From positions 620,001-684,000 of the forward strand of contig NZ_FTMX01000001.1 of NCBI RefSeq assembly GCF_900156045.1: DNA of 64,000 nucleotides. Direction: 5' to 3'. The position numbers were made by a program, and so were the translations under genes. The first letter of the stretch is position 1; the number at the start of each line of letters is the position of its first letter. The DNA is from Peribacillus simplex. GTDB taxonomy: Bacteria; Bacillota; Bacilli; Bacillales; DSM-1321. Positions 39,192 to 48,231 of this stretch are shown here, one piece after another. The notes under the pieces are model-generated. The model was not told the origin of the DNA and ran no database searches. It was given only the letters and a program-made list of their open reading frames with translations.

Positions 39192-39220
39192 TGAAACAGA
39201 GTTAAGCATTATGATATGAT
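39191..39220 (+). promoter_or_regulatory. promoter of the 6S RNA gene
   Basis: TTGAAA, 18 nt, TATGAT, with the expected start a few bases before the mature 6S 5' end. Confidence 0.6.
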
Positions 39221-39233
39221 GTCTTCAATAAGT

Positions 39234-39420
39234 AAGAGTCCTGATGTGTTCGTTCTTTAACCTATAAGTTTTGACCGAACACTTATAGTTACCGGGAGCA
39301 CTAGTTTCCTGGCCGCGTAAAAGCCTCCCTCGAAGAGGACTTACAGACGCGAGGAACCGAGCACCCACCTGCGGAGAGCGGGTTCAAAACAAAGGCGTAA
39401 ACGGCACAATTGGGACTCTT
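39234..39420 (+). ncRNA. ssrS: 6S RNA (BsrA/6S-1 type)
   Basis: This is a rod-like RNA of about 187 nt. The closing stem pairs AAGAGTCC (39234-39241) with GGACTCTT (39413-39420). Internal blocks such as TTACCGGGAGC, TTTCCTGGC, GACGCGAGGAACCGAG and GGGTTCAAAACAAA are those of Bacillus 6S-1 RNA, which binds sigma-A RNA polymerase in stationary phase. In B. subtilis bsrA also lies just downstream of aspS and before yrvM (tcdA). A terminator follows. Confidence 0.88.
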
Positions 39421-39434
39421 ACACCTTACAAAGC

Positions 39435-39463
39435 AACTCATGTTAAACAACATGGGTTTTTTT
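39435..39463 (+). terminator. 6S RNA terminator
   Basis: ACTCATGTT and AACATGGGT with a short loop, followed by TTTTTT. Confidence 0.8.
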
Positions 39464-39482
39464 GTGCGTTGAAATAGGCTCG

Positions 39483-39560
39483 AATTCACGAGTAAATGGT
39501 GCAAATTCACGAGTAAGCTACAAATCTCATGAATTAAACAAAGCAAATTCACGGTAAAAC
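39483..39560 (+). repeat. 21-bp direct repeat array upstream of the NERD gene
   Basis: Four units with a 21-bp period carry the core AATTCACGAGTAA. The first two are well kept, the third is degenerate and the fourth partial. The same unit forms a longer array on the other side of the gene (40597-40764). Confidence 0.8.
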
Positions 39561-39632
39561 GTCTGATTTCAGATCCTGGCAGGAAAAAAGGGCATTTACA
39601 TAGAAGCTAAAGGAGAAGGAGTTGATGTATGG

Positions 39633-40604
39633 ATGCTAAAACCGTGTGAAATGCCTATGAAAATGCTCAAACTGGAGGCATTAAGCAGGAGGCTCCCAGC
39701 AAATCATCCAAAACAGGAAAGAATCAGGAACGACTTCCAGAAAATCCGTATAGGATATAACGGGGAGCGGAGTATCGGAAAAGAGCTGAAGAATCTTCCG
39801 AAAGAATATTGTGTATTTCATGATTTGAGATTAAGCCCCGATGGGAGCCGTTATTTTCAAATGGATTTCCTAATATTCACCCGGAATTACTGTATCATCA
39901 TTGAAGTGAAAAATTTTGCGGGAACGCTCTATTTTGACCGCACCTATCCCCAATTGATTCGGACAAAAGATGGACAGGAACAGGCATATCTGGATCCGCT
40001 AATCCAGGTTGACGTGCAAAAATCCCGATTAAAAGATTGGCTTACTTTTCACAAATTCCCCTCGCTGCCGATTGAAACGCTCATTGCCAATGCAAACTCG
40101 AATACCATCATCAGGACTACCCCAGGTTTTGCCCCCATTTTCAAAAAAATCACGGGAAAAGAAACCCTGATAACCAAAATTCACACCCTTGAAGAAAAGT
40201 ATCCTTCTGAGCAATTAACCCAAAGGCAGAGCAATAGACTTTCGAACACGATTTTGCATAAAAACACTCCGCATAATCCTGATATACTCGAATTGTATCA
40301 AATTGATGAGAAAGATCTGCTCAAAAGCGTTCAATGTCCTGAATGCTCTGCTCCCCATATGCAATATCACTGGGGCAAATGGTCATGCAGTCAATGTTCT
40401 TACGCCGCGAAAGATGCCCACATTCAAACTCTTCGTGATTTTGCTCTCCTCATAAAACCCAATATAACAAATAAACAAGCACGGCTCTTTTTACAAATCG
40501 ATTCAATTGATATCATGCAAAGGATGCTCTCTGCACTGGAATTGCCTTATTCGGGGCAATTTAAAAATAGAGTTTATAAACTTGATGGATTAATTCGCGA
40601 GTAA
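39633..40604 (+). CDS. NERD (nuclease-related) domain protein with zinc ribbon
   Basis: The 323-aa protein has an N-terminal NERD domain (about 38-150), with GYNGERSIGKEL, the acidic pair QMDFLIF and IIEVKN, a PD-(D/E)XK-like nuclease core. A C-terminal zinc ribbon follows (CPEC ... CSQC, about 238-262), then a short helical tail. It may be a DNA-processing protein, but no activity is proven for this family. There are no transmembrane segments. The start at 39633 lies 11 nt after AAAGGAGAAGGAG. Its stop codon falls inside the first unit of the downstream 21-bp repeat array. Confidence 0.82.
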   Translation: MLKPCEMPMKMLKLEALSRRLPANHPKQERIRNDFQKIRIGYNGERSIGKELKNLPKEYCVFHDLRLSPDGSRYFQMDFLIFTRNYCIIIEVKNFAGTLYFDRTYPQLIRTKDGQEQAYLDPLIQVDVQKSRLKDWLTFHKFPSLPIETLIANANSNTIIRTTPGFAPIFKKITGKETLITKIHTLEEKYPSEQLTQRQSNRLSNTILHKNTPHNPDILELYQIDEKDLLKSVQCPECSAPHMQYHWGKWSCSQCSYAAKDAHIQTLRDFALLIKPNITNKQARLFLQIDSIDIMQRMLSALELPYSGQFKNRVYKLDGLIRE

Positions 40605-40764
40605 ATACCCCAAATTCACGAGTAAATAGCCTAAATTCACGAGTAAATACGCCAAACTCACGAGTAAACACGCCAAATTCACGAGTAAACACGCCAAATT
40701 CACGAGTAAACACGCTAAACTCACGAGTAAACACGCCAAACTCACGAATAAATACCCCAAGCTA
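40597..40764 (+). repeat. 21-bp direct repeat array overlapping the end of the NERD gene
   Basis: Eight head-to-tail units of type CGAGTAAACACGCCAAATTCA; the central ones are nearly identical and the outer ones diverge. Unit 1 contains the last codons and the TAA stop of the NERD gene. There are no unique spacers, so this is a minisatellite and not a CRISPR. Confidence 0.88.
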
Positions 40765-40884
40765 ACGAAAAAACCAAAAAAACCATCGAATAAACTTCAA
40801 ATATTCTCATTTAAGTAACATTCCGCAATATAGATTCGTAAATTATAGTAAGGTTGAGCGATAGTCAGCCAAGGATAGAAAGTA

Positions 40885-42033
40885 GTGAGGGCTTTGAAAG
40901 ATTTATTGTATGCAAAGAGGATGGAGATGCTTCAGTTAGTGGAGCGGCTAGTGAATATAGATAGTGGTTCTCATACGAAAAAGGGTATTGATGAAATTGG
41001 TTCGATTTTAAAAACAAAATTTGAAAGTCTTGATTTTATTGTGAATACCGTTGAGCAACAGAATCATGGCAATCAGCTGGTCATCCAGCATCGTGATGCG
41101 CATCAACCGCATATTCTGGTCGTCGCCCATATGGATACGGTTTTTCCGGAAGGCACAGCGCAAAAACGTCCTTTTATAGTGAAAGGTAGCCGGGCATACG
41201 GTCCTGGTGTAGCGGATATGAAGTCCAGTTTGGTTGAGCTTTTTTATGCGATCCTTTGCTTGAAACAGACGGGACAGACAGGCTATAAGCATATCCAAAT
41301 CATTCTTAATAGTGATGAGGAGGTCGGGTCTCCGTCCTCCGCTTCACTCATCTCGGAAAAAGCGGCCAATAAGAAGTTCGCGTTAATTCTTGAACCGGCT
41401 AGGACGGACGGTTCGCTTGTCACGGCAAGAAGGGGCTGCGGTCAGTTTAAAGTGGATATCGTCGGGGTGGCCGCCCATTCAGGGATAGAGCCCGAAAAGG
41501 GACGAAGTGCAATTGAAGAATTGGCCCATAAGATCATCGCCTTACACCGCTTGAATGATCAACAGAAAGGAATCAGCGTTAATGTCGGCATGATTGAGGG
41601 AGGTTCCGCTGTTAATACGATCGCTTCCCATGCGGCTGCTTTTGTGGATGTGCGGATTTCGGAAAAAAGGCAGGAAGGCATCATCCTCAAGCAACTGAAA
41701 AAAATCTGTGCTGAAACCTATATTTCAGGAACGAAAACGACATTGAGCGGGAAAATGGACCGGTCTCCGATGGAAAAGAATGAGAAAACGAACTTGCTTT
41801 TAGAGACGATCCGTCAGGCAGGGAAGGAAATCGGCATCGAAATCACGGATACGGCCACAGGTGGAGGTTCGGATGCTTCCATCACGTCTGATATGGGAAT
41901 CGCGACAGTGGATGGACTAGGGCCCATTGGAGGGAATGCACATAGTGAAGAGGAGTATTTGGAAATTCCAAGCCTGACGGAAAGGACCCTCCTATTGGCA
42001 ACCGTCATTCAAAAATTATCAAAAATGACCTAG
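40885..42033 (+). CDS. M20 family metallopeptidase, carboxypeptidase G2-like
   Basis: The 382-aa dinuclear zinc hydrolase has the metal/active-site motifs HMDTVFPEG, GPGVADMKSS, NSDEEVGSPSS with the catalytic Glu pair, ILEPARTDGSLVTARRG, and the C-terminal His (GNAHSEEEYLE). A dimerisation domain lies at about 175-285 (AHSGIEPEKGRSAIEELA). The pattern is closest to glutamate carboxypeptidases (CPG2 type), which cut C-terminal glutamate. The substrate is not known. There is no signal peptide, so it is cytoplasmic. The start is a GTG at 40885 with AAGGATAG upstream; TTG at 40894 is possible. Confidence 0.85.
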   Translation: MRALKDLLYAKRMEMLQLVERLVNIDSGSHTKKGIDEIGSILKTKFESLDFIVNTVEQQNHGNQLVIQHRDAHQPHILVVAHMDTVFPEGTAQKRPFIVKGSRAYGPGVADMKSSLVELFYAILCLKQTGQTGYKHIQIILNSDEEVGSPSSASLISEKAANKKFALILEPARTDGSLVTARRGCGQFKVDIVGVAAHSGIEPEKGRSAIEELAHKIIALHRLNDQQKGISVNVGMIEGGSAVNTIASHAAAFVDVRISEKRQEGIILKQLKKICAETYISGTKTTLSGKMDRSPMEKNEKTNLLLETIRQAGKEIGIEITDTATGGGSDASITSDMGIATVDGLGPIGGNAHSEEEYLEIPSLTERTLLLATVIQKLSKMT

Positions 42034-42144
42034 TGCCCCAATTCCGATTAGACTGCTCATATTTAGCTTGTCATTAATGATGTTTATGATATATTGTTAA
42101 TTGGGAAACTAAATAAGAACAGAATTTATTGGAGTTGAATATAT

Positions 42145-42906
42145 ATGCTGCATCAGTTTTCACGAAATGAATTGGCAATTGGCAAGGAAGGAATCGATAT
42201 TCTGAAAAATACGACCGTTGCTGTCCTGGGTGTTGGAGGCGTTGGTTCATTTTCAGCCGAAGCATTGGCACGTACCGGGGTAGGCCGTATTATTCTTGTG
42301 GATAAAGACGATGTCGACATCACGAATGTAAACAGGCAGATCCATGCTCTATTATCAACAGTCGGTCAACCGAAAGCGGAATTGATGAAAAATCGCATTC
42401 AAGACATCAATCCCGACTGCGAAGTGATCGCTCTTAAAATGTTCTATACAGAAGAGACGTTTGAAGAATTCTTCAGTTATGGCCTGGACTATGTCATTGA
42501 TGCATCGGATACGGTCATTTATAAGATGCATGTGATGAAGGAATGCCTGAAACGGAATATCAAGGTGATTTCAAGCATGGGGGCCGCTAATAAGATGGAC
42601 CCGACACGTTTTCAAATTGCCGATATCTCCAAAACGCATACCGATCCGCTTGCCAAGGTCATTCGTACTAGATTGCGTAAAGAGGGCATAACAAAGGGAA
42701 TTCCCGTTGTTTTCTCCGACGAGAGCCCTATTGTCATTCGTGAGGATGTCCGAAAAGAAGTCGGCAATGATGAGGCAAAAATCCGTAAAGCCCAAATGCC
42801 TCCGTCCTCGAATGCTTTCGTACCATCCGTAGCGGGTTTAATTGCAGCAAGCTGGGTGATCAATGATATATTGAAAGATATTGAAGTTCGCCGTGTAAGT
42901 GATTGA
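42145..42906 (+). CDS. tcdA: tRNA threonylcarbamoyladenosine dehydratase
   Basis: The 253-aa E1-like ATP-dependent enzyme converts t6A37 in tRNA to its cyclic form ct6A. It has the nucleotide motif VLGVGGVGSFSAEALARTG, LVDKDDVDITNVNRQ, IDASDTVIYK, and a C-terminal PPSSNAFVPSVAGL. It corresponds to B. subtilis YrvM. Where B. subtilis continues with rarA and cymR, this genome has two liv operons. Confidence 0.94.
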   Translation: MLHQFSRNELAIGKEGIDILKNTTVAVLGVGGVGSFSAEALARTGVGRIILVDKDDVDITNVNRQIHALLSTVGQPKAELMKNRIQDINPDCEVIALKMFYTEETFEEFFSYGLDYVIDASDTVIYKMHVMKECLKRNIKVISSMGAANKMDPTRFQIADISKTHTDPLAKVIRTRLRKEGITKGIPVVFSDESPIVIREDVRKEVGNDEAKIRKAQMPPSSNAFVPSVAGLIAASWVINDILKDIEVRRVSD

Positions 42907-42913
42907 TAAAAAA

Positions 42914-42943
42914 CAACTGACTCTATAAAGGGTCAGTTTTTTT
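42914..42943 (+). terminator. tcdA terminator
   Basis: AACTGAC and GTCAGTT (extended by a further pair) flank a loop and are followed by a T run. Confidence 0.88.
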
Positions 42944-42992
42944 GTGCCGAATAGCAGATATTCCTTTTAGTAACTTTTTTATCCATATCATA

Positions 42993-43021
42993 TAGACGGG
43001 GTCGAAAGAATGAGATAAACT
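42993..43021 (+). promoter_or_regulatory. promoter of liv operon 1
   Basis: TAGACG, 17 nt, TAAACT. The same hexamers and spacer recur upstream of liv operon 2 (48092-48120), within a wider conserved block, so the call rests on conservation more than on consensus. Confidence 0.65.
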
Positions 43022-43092
43022 ATTTTCAGAATATTATTTTTATTCAGATATTCTATTTGTTTAAAAGAACACACAAAACAAGGGGGTTTCAA

Positions 43093-44280
43093 ATGAAGAA
43101 GAAAAAGCTAGCAGGAGTGTTTCTATCACTTTCATTGGTTGCAGGGGCGCTGGCAGGATGTAGCGGCGACTCGAAAACTAGCAGTTCAGGCGGGGGTTCA
43201 TCAAAATCGGGTGACACGATTAAAATTGGGGCCAACCTTGAATTGTCCGGAGGTACGGCATCATTCGGCCAATCGGCTGCAGATGGTTTGAAACTGGCCA
43301 TCGATGAGATTAATAAAGAGGGCATCAACGGTAAAAAACTGGAAATCGTTAAGGTTGATAATAAATCAGATGCAGCAGAAGCTACAAGCGGTTCGATCAA
43401 GTTAGTCAGCCAGGACAAGGTTGTGGCTGTAGTCGGATCTGCGACAAGCACGAATACATTGGCACAGGTTCAAGTCGCACAGGATAATCAAGTTCCTCTA
43501 CTCACACCAACTGCAACAAATCCCGACATTACCAACAAAGCTGGAAAATTAAATGATTATGTGTTCAGAACTTGCTTTATCGATCCATTCCAAGGTACGG
43601 TGGCAGCCAATTTCGCATCTGACGAAATAGATGCGAAGACGGCTGCGATCTATGTGGATAGCGCAAGTGATTATTCTAAAGGACTGGCCGCAGCTTTTAA
43701 AGAAGCGTTCACTGCCAAGGGCGGTAAAATCGTCGCGGAAGAGGCTTATGTAACGAAAGATACTGATTTCCGCTCTACATTGACACGTATCAAATCCGCA
43801 AAACCGGAGTTCGTTTTCCTTCCTGGTTATTATGAAGAAGTCGGATTGATCTTAAAACAGGCACGTGAAGACGGCATAGACCTTCCATTCATGGGTGGGG
43901 ACGGCTGGGATTCCCCGAAGGTCGTTGAAATTGCCGGAGCGGATGCTTTAAAAAATACGTATATCACGAATCACTATTCCCCGGAAGATGAAGATGCCAA
44001 AATCCAGGATTTCGTTGCAGCCTTCGAAAAGGAATACGATAAAACACCGGATGCATTTGCTGCACTTGGTTATGACACTGGGTACTACCTGGCCGATGCC
44101 ATCAAGAGATCTGGAGATGCTTCTCCCGAAAAAATCAGACAAGCATTGGAAGATGTCAAAGATCTTCAATTAGTTTCCGGAACACTGAACCTTGATGAAA
44201 ATCATGATCCGATCAAATCGGCGACCATCCTGGAATATGTAGATGGCAAACAAACGTTCAAGACAAAAATCAATCCATAA
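43093..44280 (+). CDS. livJ: branched-chain amino acid-type ABC transporter, substrate-binding lipoprotein (copy 1)
   Basis: The 395-aa lipoprotein has a signal peptide with lipobox LAGC (residues about 20-23) and a Ser/Gly linker. A type I periplasmic-binding fold (Peripla_BP_6) follows, with IKIGANLELSGGTASFGQSAADGLKLA, GSATSTNTLA, FIDPFQGTVAANFA and the region PFMGGDGWDSP. It should hand leucine/isoleucine/valine or a related compound to LivHM; specificity cannot be read. The ATG at 43093 follows AAGGGGG. It is the first gene of a five-gene operon. Confidence 0.88.
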   Translation: MKKKKLAGVFLSLSLVAGALAGCSGDSKTSSSGGGSSKSGDTIKIGANLELSGGTASFGQSAADGLKLAIDEINKEGINGKKLEIVKVDNKSDAAEATSGSIKLVSQDKVVAVVGSATSTNTLAQVQVAQDNQVPLLTPTATNPDITNKAGKLNDYVFRTCFIDPFQGTVAANFASDEIDAKTAAIYVDSASDYSKGLAAAFKEAFTAKGGKIVAEEAYVTKDTDFRSTLTRIKSAKPEFVFLPGYYEEVGLILKQAREDGIDLPFMGGDGWDSPKVVEIAGADALKNTYITNHYSPEDEDAKIQDFVAAFEKEYDKTPDAFAALGYDTGYYLADAIKRSGDASPEKIRQALEDVKDLQLVSGTLNLDENHDPIKSATILEYVDGKQTFKTKINP

Positions 44281-44289
44281 TACCTTACG

Positions 44290-44316
44290 TGGATAGGGGG
44301 CAAGTTCCCCCTATTC
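44290..44316 (+). promoter_or_regulatory. stem-loop between livJ and livH, copy 1
   Basis: GGATAGGGGG, a 6-nt loop and TCCCCCTATTC form a strong stem without a T run. Such hairpins behind binding-protein genes commonly allow partial termination or protect the 3' end, giving more binding protein than permease. Confidence 0.55.
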
Positions 44317-44356
44317 TATATTCACTTAAAAAACACCTTAACGGGGAGAGTGCAAT

Positions 44357-45235
44357 ATGGAACTGATTCAGCAATTGGTAAATGGCATTTCACTCGGAAG
44401 CATTTATGCTTTGATCGCTCTTGGTTATACGATGGTATATGGAATCGTCAAGCTCATAAACTTCGCCCATGGCGACGTATTCATGGTCGGTTCATTTGTA
44501 GGGTTTTACGCCATTACCGTAATGGACTTATCCTTCATCCCGGCTTTATTGCTTTCGATGGTCACATGTGCCATCTTTGGCGTTTTAATTGAACGCATTG
44601 CTTATAAACCCCTTCGTAATGCAACACGGATTGCGGCCTTGATAACGGCCATCGGTGTTTCCCTTCTGATAGAAAATGGGCTGATTTACATCCGGGGCGC
44701 GCAGCCGGAAGCCTATCCAAATAATGTCCTTCCGATGGATAAACTCGATATATTTGGAGTTTCCATCAGCAGTCAATCGATATTGATCTTATCTGTTTCC
44801 ATCATATTAATGATCATCCTACAATTCGTTGTCCATAAAACCAAAATCGGCAAAGCGATGCGCGCCGTTTCATTCGATTCCGAAGCGGCAAAGCTGATGG
44901 GAATCAATGTGAATAATACGATTTCAGCTACGTTCGCCATAGGTTCGGCCCTGGCAGGGGCGGCAGGTGTCATTTTTGGAATCTACTATATTAAAATCGA
45001 ACCGTTGATGGGTGTCCTTCCTGGCCTTAAAGCATTTGTTGCAGCCGTCTTGGGCGGCATCGGCATCATTCCGGGAGCGATGGTCGGCGGTCTGCTGCTT
45101 GGAGTGATCGAAGCTTTGGTCAGTGCAGCCGGTTACTCATTATGGCGCGATGGTGTGGCTTTCGTCGTACTTATCTTGATTTTGATTTTCTTGCCGCAGG
45201 GACTGTTCGGTAAAAATAAAAGAGAAAAAGTATAG
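44357..45235 (+). CDS. livH: branched-chain amino acid ABC transporter permease LivH (copy 1)
   Basis: The 292-aa inner-membrane permease of the HAAT family has about eight helices. The family start LVNGISLGSIYALIALGYTMVYGI (about 6-29) and the conserved GLKAFVAAVLGGIGIIPGAMVGG loop for ATPase contact are visible. It is nearly identical to the copy at 49574. The ATG follows ACGGGGAGAG. Confidence 0.93.
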   Translation: MELIQQLVNGISLGSIYALIALGYTMVYGIVKLINFAHGDVFMVGSFVGFYAITVMDLSFIPALLLSMVTCAIFGVLIERIAYKPLRNATRIAALITAIGVSLLIENGLIYIRGAQPEAYPNNVLPMDKLDIFGVSISSQSILILSVSIILMIILQFVVHKTKIGKAMRAVSFDSEAAKLMGINVNNTISATFAIGSALAGAAGVIFGIYYIKIEPLMGVLPGLKAFVAAVLGGIGIIPGAMVGGLLLGVIEALVSAAGYSLWRDGVAFVVLILILIFLPQGLFGKNKREKV

Positions 45236-45248
45236 GGGAGACATGGCG

Positions 45249-46220
45249 ATGACTACTTTAAAGAATTCAAAGGGTTTTTGGCTCTCGATCGTGCTCGCAC
45301 TTATTTTTTTCGGAATCATGCAGTACACCATTTCAAACGGTATCCTTAATCCATTTTATATCAACACGCTCATGTTCATCGGCATCAATATCATGCTGGC
45401 GACGAGCCTTCATTTAATCATTGGAATAACCGGGCAGTTCTCGATCGGGCATGCAGGTTTTTTAGCGGTAGGGGCCTATGCCTCCGCAGTCATGACAATG
45501 AAGCTGGAACTTCCTTTCATCATAGCTGTATTGGCTGGGGGCGTCATCGCCGCTGTTGCGGGAATGGTCATCGGGATACCCAGCTTGCGTCTGAAGGGGG
45601 ATTACCTGGCGATAGCTACCCTTGGATTTGGGGAAATTGTCAGGATCGTCCTTTTGAATATTGACTATGTAGGAGGGGCAAGCGGGATGCAGGTATCCCA
45701 CCTGACCACTTGGCCATGGGTTTTCGCCTGTGTCATGATCACCGTCCTAGTCATCAGGAATTTCACGAATTCGACTCACGGGCGTGCATGCATATCCGTA
45801 AGGGAAGATGAAACGGCGGCTGATGCGATGGGAATCAATACGACCTATTATAAAGTGGCGGCTTTCGTCATTGGAGCTTTTTTTGCCGGAATTGCCGGAT
45901 CGCTTTATGCCCATAATTTTTATATTATCCAGCCATCGAATTTCGGTTTCCTGAAATCCTTCGATATACTGATTTTCGTCGTACTTGGCGGTCTTGGAAG
46001 TCTTTCAGGCTCGGTTTTAGCCGCAATTCTATTGACGATCGTGACGACATTCCTTCAGGATTATCCGGAAACGAGGATGATCATCTACAGTCTAGTCCTG
46101 ATCCTGATGATGATTTTCCGCCCGCAGGGTTTAATGGGAACAAGAGAAATCACATCATTGTTCACACATAAAAAAACGAAAGGGGGCCCAAAGGATGGAA
46201 GCCACAATACCGTTGCTTAA
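45249..46220 (+). CDS. livM: branched-chain amino acid ABC transporter permease LivM (copy 1)
   Basis: This 323-aa permease is the LivH partner, with GQFSIGHAGFLAVGAYASA, IGIPSLRLKGDYLAIATLGFGEI and the C-terminal coupling loop ILIFVVLGGLGSLSGSVLAA. I set the start at the ATG 45249 since it has proper spacing from AGGGGAGA and matches the paralogue; the ATG at 45243 is too close. It overlaps livG by 26 bp. Confidence 0.92.
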   Translation: MTTLKNSKGFWLSIVLALIFFGIMQYTISNGILNPFYINTLMFIGINIMLATSLHLIIGITGQFSIGHAGFLAVGAYASAVMTMKLELPFIIAVLAGGVIAAVAGMVIGIPSLRLKGDYLAIATLGFGEIVRIVLLNIDYVGGASGMQVSHLTTWPWVFACVMITVLVIRNFTNSTHGRACISVREDETAADAMGINTTYYKVAAFVIGAFFAGIAGSLYAHNFYIIQPSNFGFLKSFDILIFVVLGGLGSLSGSVLAAILLTIVTTFLQDYPETRMIIYSLVLILMMIFRPQGLMGTREITSLFTHKKTKGGPKDGSHNTVA

Positions 46221-46974
46221 AGTAGATTCGGTGGGTATCCGTTTTGGCGGATTGAAAGCGGTATCCGATGTGAACGTCGAATTATTTCCAGGGGAACTAG
46301 TAGGTTTGATAGGACCGAATGGAGCCGGGAAAACGACCTTCTTCAATTTATTGACGGGTGTGTATGTCCCTACAGAAGGAACGATTGCCTTGAACGGGGA
46401 AAACCTGAATAAGCAGCCGCCATATAAAATTACCCGAAAAGGGATTTCGAGGACCTTTCAAAATATTCGCCTCTTCAGTGAGTTATCCGTGATCGATAAC
46501 GTGAAGGTTGCTTACCACTCGCTTGCCAAGCATGGAATTGCAAGCTCCATATTCCGGGTGCCTGGACATTTTTCCGGGGAAAAGGAAATGAATGAAAAGG
46601 CACTGGAATTCTTGAGGATATTCAACCTTGACCACTTTAAGGATGAAAAAGCGAAGAATCTTCCATACGGACAGCAAAGGCGGCTGGAAATTGCCCGTGC
46701 TCTTGCCGCCAACCCGAAACTTCTTTTACTGGATGAACCCGCAGCCGGGATGAACCCGCATGAAACGAAAGAATTGATGAACCTCATTGCTTTTATCCGG
46801 AGGGAATTCAACCTTACCGTTTTGCTCATCGAACACGATATGTCACTGGTCATGGGGGTTTGCGAACGGATATATGTCCTTGATCATGGACAGCTTATCG
46901 CCCACGGAAAGCCGGAAGAAATCCGCAACGATCCAAAGGTTATTGAGGCTTATTTAGGGGAGGAGGTTTCCTGA
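46195..46974 (+). CDS. livG: branched-chain amino acid ABC transporter ATPase LivG (copy 1)
   Basis: The 259-aa ATPase has Walker A GPNGAGKTT, signature LPYGQQRRLEIARAL, Walker B LLLLDEPAAGMN, the switch His in IEHDMSLVMG and the LivG C-terminal helix (VIEAYLGEE). It shares a TGATG junction with livF. Confidence 0.94.
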   Translation: MEATIPLLKVDSVGIRFGGLKAVSDVNVELFPGELVGLIGPNGAGKTTFFNLLTGVYVPTEGTIALNGENLNKQPPYKITRKGISRTFQNIRLFSELSVIDNVKVAYHSLAKHGIASSIFRVPGHFSGEKEMNEKALEFLRIFNLDHFKDEKAKNLPYGQQRRLEIARALAANPKLLLLDEPAAGMNPHETKELMNLIAFIRREFNLTVLLIEHDMSLVMGVCERIYVLDHGQLIAHGKPEEIRNDPKVIEAYLGEEVS

Positions 46975-47681
46975 TGCTGAAGATAGAGGACATCAATGTT
47001 TATTATGGCAATATCCAAGCGCTAAAAGGGGTTTCCATGGAGATAAACGAGGGGGAAATCGTGACTTTGATCGGGGCGAACGGAGCGGGAAAAAGCACGT
47101 TGCTCAAAACGATTTCCGGTCTGTTAAAACCAAAGCAAGGAAAAGTTCTGTTCGAAGGAGATACGATAGGAGGAAAAGCTGCACAGTCCATCGTGAAAAT
47201 GGGTATATCCCATGTACCTGAAGGGCGCCGTGTGTTTGCTAACATGACGGTTGCCGAAAACCTGGAGCTTGGGGCCTATTTGCGAAAAGACAAAGAGAAC
47301 ATTAATAAAGACATGAAAAAGGTCTATGAGTTATTTCCAAGACTGCTGGAGAGAATCAAACAGCAGGCTGGCACGCTTTCAGGCGGAGAACAGCAGATGC
47401 TTGCAATGGGCAGGGCTTTAATGGCAAAACCACGTTTATTATTGCTCGATGAACCTTCGATGGGCCTTGCACCGCTCCTGGTGAAGCAAATATTCAATAT
47501 CATCCAGGAAATCAGTGAGTCTGGTACAACGATCCTTTTGGTCGAGCAAAACGCCAACCTTGCTCTATCCATTGCAGATCGGGCTTATGTCGTTGAAACG
47601 GGCCGAATCGTCCTCTCGGGCAATGCCGATGAACTCACATCAAGTGAAGAAATAAAAATGGCCTATTTAGGAGGCCATTGA
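46974..47681 (+). CDS. livF: branched-chain amino acid ABC transporter ATPase LivF (copy 1)
   Basis: The 235-aa ATPase has Walker A GANGAGKSTLL, signature TLSGGEQQMLAMGRAL, Walker B LLLLDEPSMGLAP and the LivF-type ending AYLGGH. It is the last gene of liv operon 1. Confidence 0.94.
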   Translation: MLKIEDINVYYGNIQALKGVSMEINEGEIVTLIGANGAGKSTLLKTISGLLKPKQGKVLFEGDTIGGKAAQSIVKMGISHVPEGRRVFANMTVAENLELGAYLRKDKENINKDMKKVYELFPRLLERIKQQAGTLSGGEQQMLAMGRALMAKPRLLLLDEPSMGLAPLLVKQIFNIIQEISESGTTILLVEQNANLALSIADRAYVVETGRIVLSGNADELTSSEEIKMAYLGGH

Positions 47682-47688
47682 ACCGGGA

Positions 47689-47711
47689 ACCGCCGTTTGG
47701 CGGTTTTTTTA
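47689..47711 (+). terminator. terminator of liv operon 1
   Basis: AACCGCC, a 5-nt loop and GGCGGTT followed by T. The following 380 bp (47715-48090) are AT-rich without a gene and hold the upstream region of operon 2. Confidence 0.9.
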
Positions 47712-48091
47712 TTGTTGATCGAGATATGCATAATATACAGGAAGATAAAAGTGGGTGATATTCATGCATGATTTTATACATCCAGTATAGTATTATTCAA
47801 TTTTGATATAGGAATTAAGACTAAAAAACAACGAAAAAACTGGGTTTAATTCCCTATCAATATACTTGTATTTTGGTAAAAATGTAAGTAATAGGATGAA
47901 AAGAATAAGGGAATGAATAAAATTTTTTGAGCAATAAATAAAGAATTTACAATATCAATATAATTAAATTATCAGTTTTTTCTGATTATACCGCCTATTT
48001 TCGCAATATTTAAAATATATAAAGATAAAAATGATATAGTACCCTCTGAGAAAAATATCCTATTTAGCGAAATCTTCTCACAATTATTGTA

Positions 48092-48120
48092 TAGACGGAA
48101 TGAAAATTATGCGGTAAACT
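48092..48120 (+). promoter_or_regulatory. promoter of liv operon 2
   Basis: TAGACG, 17 nt, TAAACT, identical in hexamers and spacing to the promoter of operon 1. The flanking bases (TATAGACGG and TAAACTATTTT) are also shared. Confidence 0.65.
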
Positions 48121-48231
48121 ATTTTTCGAAATATTAATTTAATTTGCAACATTTCATCTAATCAATTTTTTCTGAGGCATCTTGAATAAATATTCATGCA
48201 TCAGAGCTTGATTACAAAAGGGGGATTATTT

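Noticed and set aside
39234..39420. First taken as another diverged copy of the GC-rich repeat because of GCCTCC and GCGGAGAGCGGG-like stretches
   Set aside because: The closing stem, internal blocks and place after aspS identify it as 6S RNA.
39483..40764. Possible CRISPR array
   Set aside because: The 21-bp units abut each other without unique spacers and no cas genes are present, so it is a minisatellite.
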